Shown piece by piece: positions 45,959 through 57,232 of a stretch of DNA of 64,000 bases. Position numbers and translations under genes: made by a program. The stretch's first letter is position 1. Each line of letters opens with the position of its first letter. A model generated the notes under the pieces. That model ran no database searches. It was not told the origin of the DNA and saw nothing but the letters and a program-made list of their open reading frames with translations. This DNA is from Lysobacter terrestris (lineage in GTDB: Bacteria; Pseudomonadota; Gammaproteobacteria; Xanthomonadales; Xanthomonadaceae), in the NCBI RefSeq assembly GCF_014489475.1, contig NZ_CP060820.1:744001-808000 (forward strand), read 5' to 3'.

Positions 45959-47206
45959 GTGTCCGCAGCCAAGACCGCCACCAAACCCAACCGCCCGAAC
46001 CCCCTCACCCTGTTTGTCTGGGAAGGCAAGGACCGACGCGGAGTTACCATGAAGGGGGAGCAGTCCGCCAAGAGCGCCAACATGGTGCGCGCGGAACTGC
46101 GTCGCCAAGGAATCACCCCGGACGTAGTCAAGGTCAAACCCAAGCCACTGTTTGGTGCCGGCGGCGGTTCGATCAAGCCCAAGGACATTGCCATCTTCAG
46201 CCGCCAGCTGGCGACGATGATGAAATCCGGCGTGCCGATCGTGAACTCGCTGGAGATCATCGCCAACGGCCAGAAGAACCAGAAGATGAAGGATCTGGTC
46301 GAGACCCTGCACGCCGATATCGGCAGTGGCTCATCCATCTACGAGGCGATGAGCAAGCACCCGGTGCAGTTCGACGAGCTATACCGGAACCTGGTCAAGG
46401 CTGGTGAATCCGCAGGCGTGTTGGAAACGGTGTTGGACACGATTGCCACCTACAAGGAAAACATCGAGTCGCTGAAGGGTAAGATCAAGAAAGCGCTGTT
46501 CTACCCTGCCACGATTATCGCCGTGGCCATTCTGGTCTGCGGCATCCTGCTGGTATTTGTCGTACCGCAGTTCCGCGAAGCCTTTCAGAATTATGGCGCA
46601 GACCTACCGGCGTTCACTGAGCTTGTCTTCGGCCTATCAGCCTTCATGGTGCGATGGTGGTGGGCGTTTGCGTTGTTCGCTGCTGCGGCGATTGGCGGCT
46701 TCATCTTCGCCATGAAGCGGTCGCCCGCGTTGGCGCATTTCGTCGACCGGATGATGCTCAAGCTGCCGATTGTCGGCCAGGTGCTTCACAACGCTTCAAT
46801 CGCTCGATTCTCACGCACCTTGGCGGTAACGTTCGCAGCTGGCGTACCACTCGTAGAAGCCTTGGACACCGTTGCCGGCGCTACGGGCAACCAAGTTTAC
46901 GAACAGGCCGTACACCGCATGAAGAATGACGTGGCCGTCGGTTATCCGGTCAACGTGGCCATGAAACAGGTCAACCTGTTCCCGCACATGGTGGTCCAGA
47001 TGACCGCCATCGGCGAAGAAGCCGGCGCGCTCGACACCATGCTCTTCAAGGTCGCCGAGTTCTACGAGCAGGAAGTGAACAATGCAGTCGATGCACTATC
47101 GAGCCTGATCGAGCCATTGGTCATGGTGGTCATCGGCACCATGGTCGGTGCGATCGTCATCGCCATGTACCTCCCGATCTTCAAGCTGGCCATGACGGTC
47201 GGTTGA
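45959..47206 (+). CDS. pilC: Type IV pilus inner-membrane platform protein PilC
   Basis: A 415-residue platform protein that couples PilB/PilT to pilin polymerisation. Two GspF/T2SSF domains (about residues 75-200 and 280-400) each precede membrane helices; hydrophobic segments are at about 178-202, 228-250 and 385-410. The N-terminal FVWEGKDRRGVTMKGEQ region matches family members. The start is GTG at 45959. The DNA is visibly less GC-rich than flanking pilB and pilD, suggesting different history or selection. It lies 66 bp after pilB and 20 bp before pilD. Confidence 0.96.
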   Translation: MSAAKTATKPNRPNPLTLFVWEGKDRRGVTMKGEQSAKSANMVRAELRRQGITPDVVKVKPKPLFGAGGGSIKPKDIAIFSRQLATMMKSGVPIVNSLEIIANGQKNQKMKDLVETLHADIGSGSSIYEAMSKHPVQFDELYRNLVKAGESAGVLETVLDTIATYKENIESLKGKIKKALFYPATIIAVAILVCGILLVFVVPQFREAFQNYGADLPAFTELVFGLSAFMVRWWWAFALFAAAAIGGFIFAMKRSPALAHFVDRMMLKLPIVGQVLHNASIARFSRTLAVTFAAGVPLVEALDTVAGATGNQVYEQAVHRMKNDVAVGYPVNVAMKQVNLFPHMVVQMTAIGEEAGALDTMLFKVAEFYEQEVNNAVDALSSLIEPLVMVVIGTMVGAIVIAMYLPIFKLAMTVG

Positions 47207-47226
47207 TCCTGACGACTTACTGATCA

Positions 47227-48093
47227 ATGGCATTCCTCGACCAGAACCCCGCCATCGGCTATCCGCTGGTGGCGGGCTTCGGGCTGCTGGTGGGCAGCTT
47301 CCTCAACGTGGTGATCCTGCGCCTGCCCAAGCGGCTGGAGTGGGAGTGGAAGCGCGATGCGCGCGACGTGCTCGAGCAGCCGGAGGTCTACGACCCGCCG
47401 CCGCCGGGCATCGTCGTCGAGCGCTCGCACTGCCCGCACTGCAAGCACCAGCTGAGCTGGTACGAGAACATCCCGGTGTTCAGCTGGCTGGCGCTGAGCG
47501 GCAAGTGCCGCAACTGCAAGGCGCCGATCTCGATCCAGTATCCGCTGGTCGAATTGCTCACCATGTTGCTGTTCGTGGCGGCGGTGTGGCGCTTCGGCTT
47601 CGGCTGGCAGGGCTTCGGGGCCATCGTCTTCAGCGGCTTCCTCATCTCGATGTCCGGCATCGACCTGCGCACGCAGTTGCTGCCCGACAGCCTGACGTTG
47701 CCGCTGATGTGGCTGGGCCTGATCGCGGCCGCCGACAACCTGTACATGCCGGTGAAGCCCGCCCTGCTTGGCGCGGTGGCGGGCTACGTCAGCCTCTGGT
47801 CGGTGTGGTGGCTGTTCAAGCAGCTCACCGGCAAGGAAGGCATGGGCCATGGCGACTTCAAGCTGCTGGCGGCCATCGGCGCCTGGACCGGGCTGAAGGG
47901 CGTGCTGCCGACGATCCTCATCTCCTCGGTGGTCGGCGCGGTGATCGGTTCGATCTGGCTGGCGCTCAAGGGCCGCGACCGCTCGGTGCCGATTCCGTTC
48001 GGCCCCTACCTCGCGATCGCGGGCTGGATCGTGTTCTTCTGGGGCCAGCCGATGATCGATGCCTACCTGCGCTTCGCGGGTCTCGCACCCTAG
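47227..48093 (+). CDS. pilD: Prepilin peptidase / N-methyltransferase PilD
   Basis: A 288-residue polytopic aspartyl protease that cleaves and N-methylates prepilins such as PilA. The cytoplasmic loop has a tetracysteine zinc site (Cys69, Cys72, Cys94, Cys97). The two catalytic aspartates are Asp146 in GIDLRTQLLPD and Asp210 in GMGHGDFK. About eight membrane helices are visible. Both the methyltransferase-type loop and the protease site are intact. It may also process type II secretion pseudopilins encoded elsewhere. coaE follows after 32 bp, as in many gammaproteobacteria. Confidence 0.97.
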   Translation: MAFLDQNPAIGYPLVAGFGLLVGSFLNVVILRLPKRLEWEWKRDARDVLEQPEVYDPPPPGIVVERSHCPHCKHQLSWYENIPVFSWLALSGKCRNCKAPISIQYPLVELLTMLLFVAAVWRFGFGWQGFGAIVFSGFLISMSGIDLRTQLLPDSLTLPLMWLGLIAAADNLYMPVKPALLGAVAGYVSLWSVWWLFKQLTGKEGMGHGDFKLLAAIGAWTGLKGVLPTILISSVVGAVIGSIWLALKGRDRSVPIPFGPYLAIAGWIVFFWGQPMIDAYLRFAGLAP

Positions 48094-48125
48094 ATCAGGC
48101 ACAGGCTCCGCGGCGGGCTCCGGGC

Positions 48126-48746
48126 ATGAGCGACTACATCATTGGTGTCACCGGCGGCGTCGCTTCGGGCAAGAGCGAGGTGACGCGCCGCTTCGAAACC
48201 AGGGGCATCGTCGTGGCCGATGCGGATCTCGCCGCGCGCGCCGTCGTTGCACCGGGTACCCCCGGATTGGCCGAAGTCGTGGCAGCGTTCGGTCCAGCGG
48301 TGCTGACGGCCGACGGCAGCTTGGACCGTGCGGCGATGCGGCAGCGCATCTTTGGCGACGAACCGGCGCGTCGGCGCCTGGAGTCGATCGTCCATCCGCT
48401 GGTACGCGCGCAGCTGCGCCGCGAATGCGAAGCCGCTGCCGGCCCATACGCGATCGCAGCCATTCCGTTGCTGGCCGAAGGCGGCGGGCGTGATGCCTAC
48501 CCCTGGCTGCAGCGCATCCTGGTGATCGATGCAGCCGTCGAAGTGCAGCGCATGCGGCTGATGCAGCGCGACGGGATCGATGCAGCGTTGGCCGAGCGCA
48601 TGATCGCCGCGCAGGCATCGCGCTCGCAGCGGCTCGCGTGCGCCGACGATGTGATCGTCAACGACGGCGCGCTCGATGCGCTGGACGAGCAGGTGGCGGC
48701 CCTGGACCGCCGGTACCGCGCACTGGCTTCGCAGCCACTGCGCTGA
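48126..48746 (+). CDS. coaE: Dephospho-CoA kinase
   Basis: A 206-residue cytoplasmic P-loop kinase that catalyses the last step of coenzyme A synthesis. The Walker A motif GVTGGVASGKSEV lies at residues 7-19, the conserved DADLAAR follows near residue 32, and the LID-region segment MRLMQRDGID is near 139-148. Length matches E. coli CoaE (206). The link to pilD is conserved in location only and does not imply a role in piliation. It converges on the Nudix-ThiE gene 5 bp away. Confidence 0.96.
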   Translation: MSDYIIGVTGGVASGKSEVTRRFETRGIVVADADLAARAVVAPGTPGLAEVVAAFGPAVLTADGSLDRAAMRQRIFGDEPARRRLESIVHPLVRAQLRRECEAAAGPYAIAAIPLLAEGGGRDAYPWLQRILVIDAAVEVQRMRLMQRDGIDAALAERMIAAQASRSQRLACADDVIVNDGALDALDEQVAALDRRYRALASQPLR

Positions 48747-48751
48747 GACGC

Positions 48752-49687
48752 CTACCCCGCCGGCCACAGGCTCCGGATCGCGGCGATCCCCTGCGCACCG
48801 TGCGCCCGCGCTTCGCCGATATCGTCTGCCGACAGCCCGCCAATGGCGTAGATCGGCAGCGAGACCTGCTCGCGTAATGCGGCGAAACGCTCCCAGCCGA
48901 TCGGTTCGGCCCCCGGATGCGTCGCGGTCGACCGGATCGCACCGACGAGCGCGAAGTCGCAGCCCAGCGCCTGCGCGGCGCGCAATTCCTCGAGCGTGTG
49001 GCAGGACGCGGCGACGGCCACGTCCACGGGAAGCGGACGCTCCCGGAACTCGCCCAGTTGCGTCGCGCGCAGGTGCAGGCCTGCGCCGAGGCGTTGCGCG
49101 AGTTCGAGGTCGGCGTTGACCAGGACTTCCGCACCGGCGGCGCGGCAGCGCGCGACGGCTTCGGCCGCCAGCCGTTGCCAGCGTGCCGCCTCGCAGCCGG
49201 GGGCGCGCAACTGCACGCGGCGGATCCCGTTCGCCAGCGCCTGCTCGAGCGCCGCGAGCCAGCGGTCGTCGTCGTCGCTGGGCATCGGGGTGACCAGGTA
49301 GCGGTCCGGCTGTGTCAACGCCGCCACCACCGGGATATCGGCCGGTGGCATCGGGTAATCGGCCAGCTTGTGCGGTGGCACCCAGGCCAGCGCCTGCCCT
49401 TCGAGGCCGCGGGCGTTGCCGCGCCAGGCCTGGATGGCATGGACGTCGAGGCAGAGCCGCTTGTGCGGATAGGCCTGCGGCACGCGGATGAGCGGCGCAC
49501 CGACGTCGACGTCGATGCCCAGTTCCTCGTGGAGCTCGCGTTTCAGCGCGGCTTGCGCGGTTTCGCCCGGCTCGTGCTTGCCGCCCGGGAATTCCCACAG
49601 GCCGGCGAGGTCGCGACCCTCGGTGCGGCGGGCCAAGAGGATGCGGCCGCGGTGGTCGCGGATCACGCCGGCGACGACTTCGATCAT
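48752..49687 (-). CDS. Nudix hydrolase (MutT-like) fused to a thiamine-phosphate-synthase-like domain
   Basis: A protein of about 311 residues with two domains. Residues 1-130 form a Nudix hydrolase with a complete Nudix box (GGKHEPGE followed by RELHEELGI), consistent with MutT-type clearance of oxidised dGTP. Residues about 140-311 form a TIM-barrel related to ThiE/TenI, seen in NADLELAQRLGAGLHLR and FALVGAIRSTATHPG, but probably not a full thiamine synthase. The fusion recurs in gammaproteobacteria next to secA. The start chosen is MIEVVAGVIRD; an in-frame ATG at 49765 would add 26 residues. Confidence 0.88.
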   Translation of the reverse strand: MIEVVAGVIRDHRGRILLARRTEGRDLAGLWEFPGGKHEPGETAQAALKRELHEELGIDVDVGAPLIRVPQAYPHKRLCLDVHAIQAWRGNARGLEGQALAWVPPHKLADYPMPPADIPVVAALTQPDRYLVTPMPSDDDDRWLAALEQALANGIRRVQLRAPGCEAARWQRLAAEAVARCRAAGAEVLVNADLELAQRLGAGLHLRATQLGEFRERPLPVDVAVAASCHTLEELRAAQALGCDFALVGAIRSTATHPGAEPIGWERFAALREQVSLPIYAIGGLSADDIGEARAHGAQGIAAIRSLWPAG

Positions 49688-49786
49688 GCGCGAATACGAG
49701 CTGGCTTCGCGTTGGGCCTCAACCGAATCGGATGGCGGGATGGGGTTGTTTGGAACGCTGGACATTGGTGGTGCGACGCGCCTTCG

Positions 49787-49834
49787 CCCCTCATCCGCCC
49801 TTCGGGCACCTTCTCCCCGCAAGCGGGGAGAAGG
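49787..49834. repeat. REP-like palindrome between secA and the Nudix-ThiE gene
   Basis: CCCCTCATCCGCCC and TTCGGGCACC lead into the hairpin CTTCTCCCCGC/GCGGGGAGAAG. This is nearly identical to the element at 4379-4426 and similar to 19150-19200. It lies 21 bp past the secA stop and may act as its 3'-end structure. Confidence 0.8.
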
Positions 49835-49855
49835 AATTCTGCGCAGCTCCCGAAA

Positions 49856-52585
<2,730 letters not shown>

Positions 52586-52670
52586 GGTTGGGCCGAAAGA
52601 ATTTCGTTTGAGAGCGGGAGTTCTTGGGTCGGGTTTCGATGCGCCGTGGCGCCATTCGTTCCCGCAAAAG

Positions 52671-52697
52671 GAAAAAGGGCGCCGGGCGCCCTTTTCT
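52671..52697 (-). terminator. Terminator-like hairpin in the secA leader
   Basis: On the minus strand AAAAGGGCGC pairs with GCGCCCTTTT (loop CGG or similar), followed by TCCTTTTGC. It lies about 85 nt upstream of the secA ATG. It could be a second terminator of the M23 gene or a secA attenuator. Confidence 0.6.
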
Positions 52698-52715
52698 GGC
52701 ACGTCGATTGTAGCT

Positions 52716-52755
52716 GGTGACGGCCCCCGCCGGTTGCAAGGGTACGGCCGTCACC
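52716..52755. repeat. Long-loop inverted repeat in the secA leader
   Basis: Ten-base arms GGTGACGGCC (52716-52725) and GGCCGTCACC (52746-52755) are perfectly complementary around a 20-nt loop. The element lies between the two terminator-like hairpins. It could be an RNA stem or an operator; nothing in the sequence decides which. Confidence 0.6.
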
Positions 52756-52774
52756 AAATTGAACGGGCCGCAAA

Positions 52775-52803
52775 AGAAAACGGCGCGCCAGAAAGCGCGC
52801 CGT
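52775..52803 (-). terminator. Intrinsic terminator after the M23 peptidase gene
   Basis: On the minus strand CGGCGCGC pairs with GCGCGCCG around a short loop and is followed by TTTTCTTTTGC. It starts about 48 bp past the M23 stop. Confidence 0.85.
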
Positions 52804-52850
52804 TCCGCTGGATCAGCTGCCGGCCCGGCGCAGCGTGCCGGGCATTCACC

Positions 52851-53768
52851 TCACCCCTTGGCGAGCGGGGACTGCTGGCTCAGGAAGTTGCGCGGGTTGA
52901 CCACCTGGCCGTCCTTCCACACTTCCAGGTGCACGTGGGCGCCGGTGGAGCGACCGGTGGAACCGGCCTTGGCGACTTCCTGGCCCGCGCGGACCAGTTC
53001 GCCGACGTGGCGTTCCAGGCGCGAGTTGTGCGCGTAGCGCGTGACGTAGCCGTTGCCGTGATCGACTTCGACCACGTTGCCGTAACCCGAACGCACGCCC
53101 GAATAGCTGACCACGCCGTCGGCCACGGCCAGCACCGGATCGCCGACGTCGGCTTCGAAATCGATGCCCTTGTGGAACTGGCTGCCGCCGACGATCGGAT
53201 CGACGCGGCGACCGAAGCTCGAGGTGATGTAGCTGTTGGCGATCGGTTCGCGCGAGGGCACCGAGTTCATGTCGAGCTGGCGATTGAACAGCATCGACTC
53301 CAGCACCGACAGCTGTTCGCCGCTGTAGGCGAACTGGCGGTTGAGCGTGTCCAGGCCTTCGCGCAACTCCGGGGTAGAGATGTCGCGAACCGGACCGGTA
53401 CCACCGACGCCGACCGGCTTGTCGAAGTTGAACTCGCCGTCCTGCAGCTGGCCGATGCGCGTCAGGCGCTCGCCGAGGGCGTTGAGGCGGTTGGCTTCGG
53501 CCTGCAGTTCGCCCAGGCGCGCAGCCAGGGCGTTGATCTCGCGCTGCGATTCGCGGTGCGCCGCGGCGAGCTGCGCCTCCTGGTTGCCGAGCTGCAGGCG
53601 CAGGCCTGCGGTCCCGATCAGGCCGGCGGCACCGCCGGCAAGAAAGCCCACGCCGAGCAGCGCGCCGACGACCATCGCCGGGCGGCGACCGCCGAGGCTG
53701 CTGATCGAATCGACGAAGCGTGCGAGGGGCTTCTTGCGGAATTTGTTTACGATGAGCGGGTGGGTCAT
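52851..53768 (-). CDS. M23 family metallopeptidase (LytM domain), inner-membrane anchored
   Basis: A 305-residue envelope peptidase. A basic N-terminus and one membrane helix (about residues 31-56) place the rest in the periplasm. A coiled coil at about 57-105 precedes the LytM domain (about 190-295). Zinc and catalytic residues are intact: His199 and Asp203 in HKGID, and His278-x-His280 in AHVHLE. It is therefore likely an active endopeptidase on peptidoglycan cross-links rather than a degenerate EnvC/NlpD-type activator. Its place between lpxC/dciA and secA is where enterobacteria have secM. It is divergent from dciA. Confidence 0.92.
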   Translation of the reverse strand: MTHPLIVNKFRKKPLARFVDSISSLGGRRPAMVVGALLGVGFLAGGAAGLIGTAGLRLQLGNQEAQLAAAHRESQREINALAARLGELQAEANRLNALGERLTRIGQLQDGEFNFDKPVGVGGTGPVRDISTPELREGLDTLNRQFAYSGEQLSVLESMLFNRQLDMNSVPSREPIANSYITSSFGRRVDPIVGGSQFHKGIDFEADVGDPVLAVADGVVSYSGVRSGYGNVVEVDHGNGYVTRYAHNSRLERHVGELVRAGQEVAKAGSTGRSTGAHVHLEVWKDGQVVNPRNFLSQQSPLAKG

Positions 53769-53790
53769 TCTCTACGATTCGGTTCTTGAC

Positions 53791-54243
53791 GTGTCCAAAC
53801 CTTCCGTTCCGCGTCGCCCTTCCGGTCCGCAGCCCGCGCTCGATGCGCTGCTGGCGGAGCCGGCTGGCGACCCGATCCGAAGAGCCCTCTGGCTCGACGG
53901 GTTGGACCGTCAGTTGCGTCCCCTCCTGCCACCGATGCTGGCGCCGCATGCGCGGCTGGCCAACTTCGAGCGCGGCAGGCTCGTGTTCGTCGTGGATGCT
54001 CCGGTGTGGCGGGCCAAACTGCGGCTCGCTGCCCCCGAACTTCTCGACGCAGCCCAATCCATCGGACTTGAAGCGACCGAACTCGTGGTCAAGACGACCC
54101 TGAGTCCGTCGGCCGGTGCGGCTTCGCCACCCCAGGCGAGCATCCGTTCCCGACCGATGTCGAAGGCGGCCCGCGATGACCTGCAAGCCGCCCTGGCGTC
54201 CCTTCAACAGCCCGAACCTCCGGGCTCCGATGACGCCTCGTGA
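53791..54243 (+). CDS. dciA: DciA family protein (DUF721), predicted replicative-helicase loader
   Basis: A 150-residue protein of the DUF721/DciA family. DciA loads or activates the DnaB helicase in bacteria that lack DnaC/DnaI. The KH-like domain is visible from about residues 25 to 105, with the LRPLLPPMLAPHARLANF segment followed by LVFVVDAPVWRAKLRLAAPELL. The C-terminus is Pro/Ser-rich and probably disordered. The GTG start at 53791 is preferred because an in-frame ATG at 53752 would overlap the divergent M23 gene's start. The gene sits between the M23 peptidase and lpxC. Confidence 0.82.
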   Translation: MSKPSVPRRPSGPQPALDALLAEPAGDPIRRALWLDGLDRQLRPLLPPMLAPHARLANFERGRLVFVVDAPVWRAKLRLAAPELLDAAQSIGLEATELVVKTTLSPSAGAASPPQASIRSRPMSKAARDDLQAALASLQQPEPPGSDDAS

Positions 54244-54366
54244 CCGGATTTCCGGCCATTCCCCGTTTTTCGTGGGACCGGCCAAATCTTCGGACCGGCG
54301 CATGCTAACGGCCTAATCCCCTGATTTTGTTAAGAATCGGGAAGCGAGTTGGCAGAATGGCGTTAG

Positions 54367-54385
54367 GGTTCCGTTAAACGGAACC
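54367..54385. repeat. 19-bp palindrome in the dciA-lpxC convergent gap
   Basis: GGTTCCGTTAAACGGAACC has two perfect 8-base arms around a TAA/TTA centre. It lies in the 317-bp interval 54244-54560, which holds no supported gene. A GC-rich inverted repeat without a U-tract (GCCGCGC/GCGCGGC, near 54490-54512) is the only other structure seen, and may be the lpxC 3' end. Confidence 0.6.
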
Positions 54386-54560
54386 TCTGCGTTTACCTTT
54401 GTGACCCCGGTCGCGCTGAGGGAATACCCCTACGGCGCAGGGCGCGTCGCAGACCCCGAATTTCGCGAGGCGATCGCCCCGGCATGCTGCGCCGCGCAAC
54501 CATTCCGGCGCGGCAAGAGTAGATGGCCGGCGGCCTGGGCCACCGTCAGCCCGGCAAAGC

Positions 54561-55472
54561 TCAGACGGTCAGCGGCGAGCCGTAAGCGACCGGCGCCGGC
54601 TGGCTCTCGTCGACGAAGGTCACTTCTTCCCAGGCCGAACGCTCGGCCAGCAGGGCGCGGACCAGCTTGTTGTTGAGGGCGTGGCCGGACTTGAAGCCTT
54701 CGTAGGCACCGATGATCGGCCGGCCGGCCAGGTACAGGTCGCCGACCGCATCGAGGATCTTGTGGCGGACGAACTCGTCGCCGTAGCGCAGGCCGTCGTC
54801 GTTGAGGACGCGGAATTCGTCCAGCACGATCGCATTGTCCATCGAGCCGCCCAGGCCGAGGTTGCGTTCGCGCATGTATTCGAGGTCGCGCATGAAGCCG
54901 AAGGTGCGGGCGCGGCTGACTTCCTTGACGTAGGAAGCGGTGGAGAACTCCACCTCGGCGCGCGACTGCGAGGCCGGGATGGCCGGATGGTCGAACACCA
55001 CGGTGAAGCCGATGCGGAAGCCGTCGTGCGGCTCGAAACGGGCGACCTTGTCGCCGTCGCGGACTTCGACCGGGTGCTTGATGCGCATGAAGCGCTTGGG
55101 CGCTTCCTGTTCCTTGATCCCTGCCGACTGCAGCAGGAACACGAACGGGCCGGCCGAGCCGTCCATGATCGGGACTTCCGGCGCGGACAGGTCGATGTAG
55201 CAGTTGTCGATGCCCAGGCCGGCCAGCGCCGACAGCAGGTGCTCGACCGTCATGACCTTGCCGGGGCCGCAGCTCAGGCCCGTGCACAGCACGGTCTCGG
55301 TGACGAGGTCCGCACGCGCGGGGATCTCGACCACGGGGTCGAGGTCGATCCGGCGGAACACGATGCCGGCGTCCACGGGAGCCGGACGCAGGGTGAGGAA
55401 AACCTTCTCACCACTGTGCAGGCCCACGCCGGTGGCGCGGATCACGTTCTTGAGGGTGCGCTGGCGGAGCAT
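54561..55472 (-). CDS. lpxC: UDP-3-O-acyl-N-acetylglucosamine deacetylase
   Basis: A 303-residue zinc amidase that performs the committed step of lipid A synthesis. The zinc ligands are His78 in TVEHLLSAL, and the His/Asp pair in [10 protein letters not shown] near residues 238-242. The general catalytic histidine is in SGHALNNK near 265. The N-terminal [17 protein letters not shown] motif and length match E. coli LpxC (305). It is downstream of ftsZ but separated by a strong terminator, so it is probably transcribed from its own promoter in the 390-bp gap. Confidence 0.98.
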   Translation of the reverse strand: MLRQRTLKNVIRATGVGLHSGEKVFLTLRPAPVDAGIVFRRIDLDPVVEIPARADLVTETVLCTGLSCGPGKVMTVEHLLSALAGLGIDNCYIDLSAPEVPIMDGSAGPFVFLLQSAGIKEQEAPKRFMRIKHPVEVRDGDKVARFEPHDGFRIGFTVVFDHPAIPASQSRAEVEFSTASYVKEVSRARTFGFMRDLEYMRERNLGLGGSMDNAIVLDEFRVLNDDGLRYGDEFVRHKILDAVGDLYLAGRPIIGAYEGFKSGHALNNKLVRALLAERSAWEEVTFVDESQPAPVAYGSPLTV

Positions 55473-55698
55473 GGGGTCGGTATCAGCCCTTGGATCGGGG
55501 GATCGGGACTTTTCTTGTCGGAACGCTACGGACGCAGGAGGTTCCGCAACGGGGGCGCAAGGTTAACACGCAGATCGCTGAACCTTAACGGAAAAGAGCG
55601 TTCCCCTGAAACGACTTTCCCGGCGGTGGTCACGTTTTCCGGAACCCGCGAAAAACGGGGGTCCGGGCTTGGAACTGGTGCCTGAAAAACCGGTTCTG

Positions 55699-55726
55699 AA
55701 AAAACCGGTCGGCCGCAGCCGACCGG
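55699..55726 (-). terminator. Intrinsic terminator after ftsZ
   Basis: On the minus strand the perfect stem CCGGTCGGC/GCCGACCGG is followed by TTTTTT. It lies about 140 bp past the ftsZ stop. A near-direct repeat ACCGGTTTTT(T)CAG continues just downstream, which may act as a second stop. The rest of 55473-55864 is gene-free and presumably holds the lpxC promoter; no specific hexamers are assigned. Confidence 0.9.
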
Positions 55727-55864
55727 CGAAAGATCCCCGGGCGCAGGCAGCCCGGAGTCCCAAGGGTCCGACCGGCCGGGGACGAGTCCGGCCGGATCGT
55801 GCGGCAGGCGCAGGCCCGCCGTGGTGCTGGCAACGAGGCATGGCGGGCCGGGGCCCGCCCTGCC

Positions 55865-57115
55865 TCAGTCCGCCTGGCGGCGCAGGAAGGCCGGGATGTC
55901 GAGGTAGCTGTCGCTGCCGCCGAAATCGGCGACCGCCGGGCTCGACTCGCTCACGCGGCTGCCGCCGCGCAGGCTGCCCGCGAACGACGGCGGGCCGGCC
56001 TGGAAGCCACCGTCGGCCACGGCATCGATCGGCAGGCCGGTCGTGCCATCGCGCTTGACCTGGGTGCGCACCAGCTCGACCTGCGGACGGCGCGCGGGCT
56101 GTTCGTCGAAGCTGGCGCGGTCCATGCCGGTGCGGATCGGCTGGCGGGCGACGGCGCGGTTGAGGCCGGTGGCGACCACGGTGACCTTGACCTCGTCCTG
56201 CATGTCCGGATCGAGCACGGTACCGATGACCACGGTCGCGTCTTCCGAGGCGAAGTTCTCGATGGTGCGGCCCACCTCGTCGAACTCGGCCATGGTGAAG
56301 TCGGGACCGGCGGTGATGTTGACCAGGATGCCGTTGGCGCCGGACAGGTTGACGTCGTCGAGCAGCGGATTCTGGATCGCCGCTTCGGCCGCGGCCTGCG
56401 CGCGATCGTCGCCGCGTGCGGCGCCGGTGCCCATCATCGCCAGGCCCATTTCGGACATGACGGTGCGCACGTCGGCGAAGTCGACGTTGATCAGGCCCGG
56501 ACGCACGATCAGGTCGGCGATGCCCTGCACCGCGCCGAGCAGCACGTCGTTGGCGGCGCGGAACGCCTGGATCATGGTGGCGTTGCGGCCGAGCACGGTG
56601 ATCAGCTTCTCGTTCGGGATCGTGATCAGCGAGTCGCAGTGGTGCGACAGCTCCTCGATGCCCTTGAGCGCGACCTGCATGCGGCGGCGGCCTTCGAACG
56701 GGAACGGCTTGGTGACCACGGCGACGGTCAGGATGCCCATCTCCTTGGCCAACTGCGCCACGACCGGCGCGGCGCCGGTGCCCGTGCCGCCGCCCATGCC
56801 GGCGGTGATGAAGACCATGTCGGCGCCGGTCAGCGCGTCCATGATGCGTTCGCGGTCTTCCAGCGCGGCTTGGCGGCCGACTTCCGGATTCGCGCCCGCA
56901 CCCAGGCCCTTGGTGACGTTGCTGCCGAGCTGCAGCTGCAGCTTCGCGCCGCAGTTCTTGATCGCCTGCGCATCGGTGTTGGCGGTGATGAACTCCACGC
57001 CGTCGACGCTGCCGCTGACCATGTGCGCCACGGCGTTGCCGCCGCCGCCGCCCACGCCGACGACCTTGATCACCGCGTTCGGCGCCATCTTTTCCATCAA
57101 TTCGAAATGTGCCAT
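55865..57115 (-). CDS. ftsZ: Cell division GTPase FtsZ
   Basis: A 416-residue tubulin homologue that forms the division ring. The N-terminal nucleotide domain has [11 protein letters not shown] at about residues 19-29 and the tubulin signature [10 protein letters not shown] at 108-117. The T7-loop region NVDFADVR and the C-terminal subdomain follow. A linker leads to the conserved tail [13 protein letters not shown] that binds FtsA and ZipA. A GAGGAC-type site precedes the ATG. It lies 117 bp after ftsA and ends the dcw segment at a terminator. Confidence 0.98.
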   Translation of the reverse strand: MAHFELMEKMAPNAVIKVVGVGGGGGNAVAHMVSGSVDGVEFITANTDAQAIKNCGAKLQLQLGSNVTKGLGAGANPEVGRQAALEDRERIMDALTGADMVFITAGMGGGTGTGAAPVVAQLAKEMGILTVAVVTKPFPFEGRRRMQVALKGIEELSHHCDSLITIPNEKLITVLGRNATMIQAFRAANDVLLGAVQGIADLIVRPGLINVDFADVRTVMSEMGLAMMGTGAARGDDRAQAAAEAAIQNPLLDDVNLSGANGILVNITAGPDFTMAEFDEVGRTIENFASEDATVVIGTVLDPDMQDEVKVTVVATGLNRAVARQPIRTGMDRASFDEQPARRPQVELVRTQVKRDGTTGLPIDAVADGGFQAGPPSFAGSLRGGSRVSESSPAVADFGGSDSYLDIPAFLRRQAD

Positions 57116-57232
57116 GTCCTCGTCCTCTAGTTATTTATGTGTTGCTAGTGATTGATCGGGGATGTCTTCAAAGAACCGCAATCCACCTTCCGCCTGCCAC
57201 CACGCCGCCGCGCCTTCGCGACGGCGTGCAAA

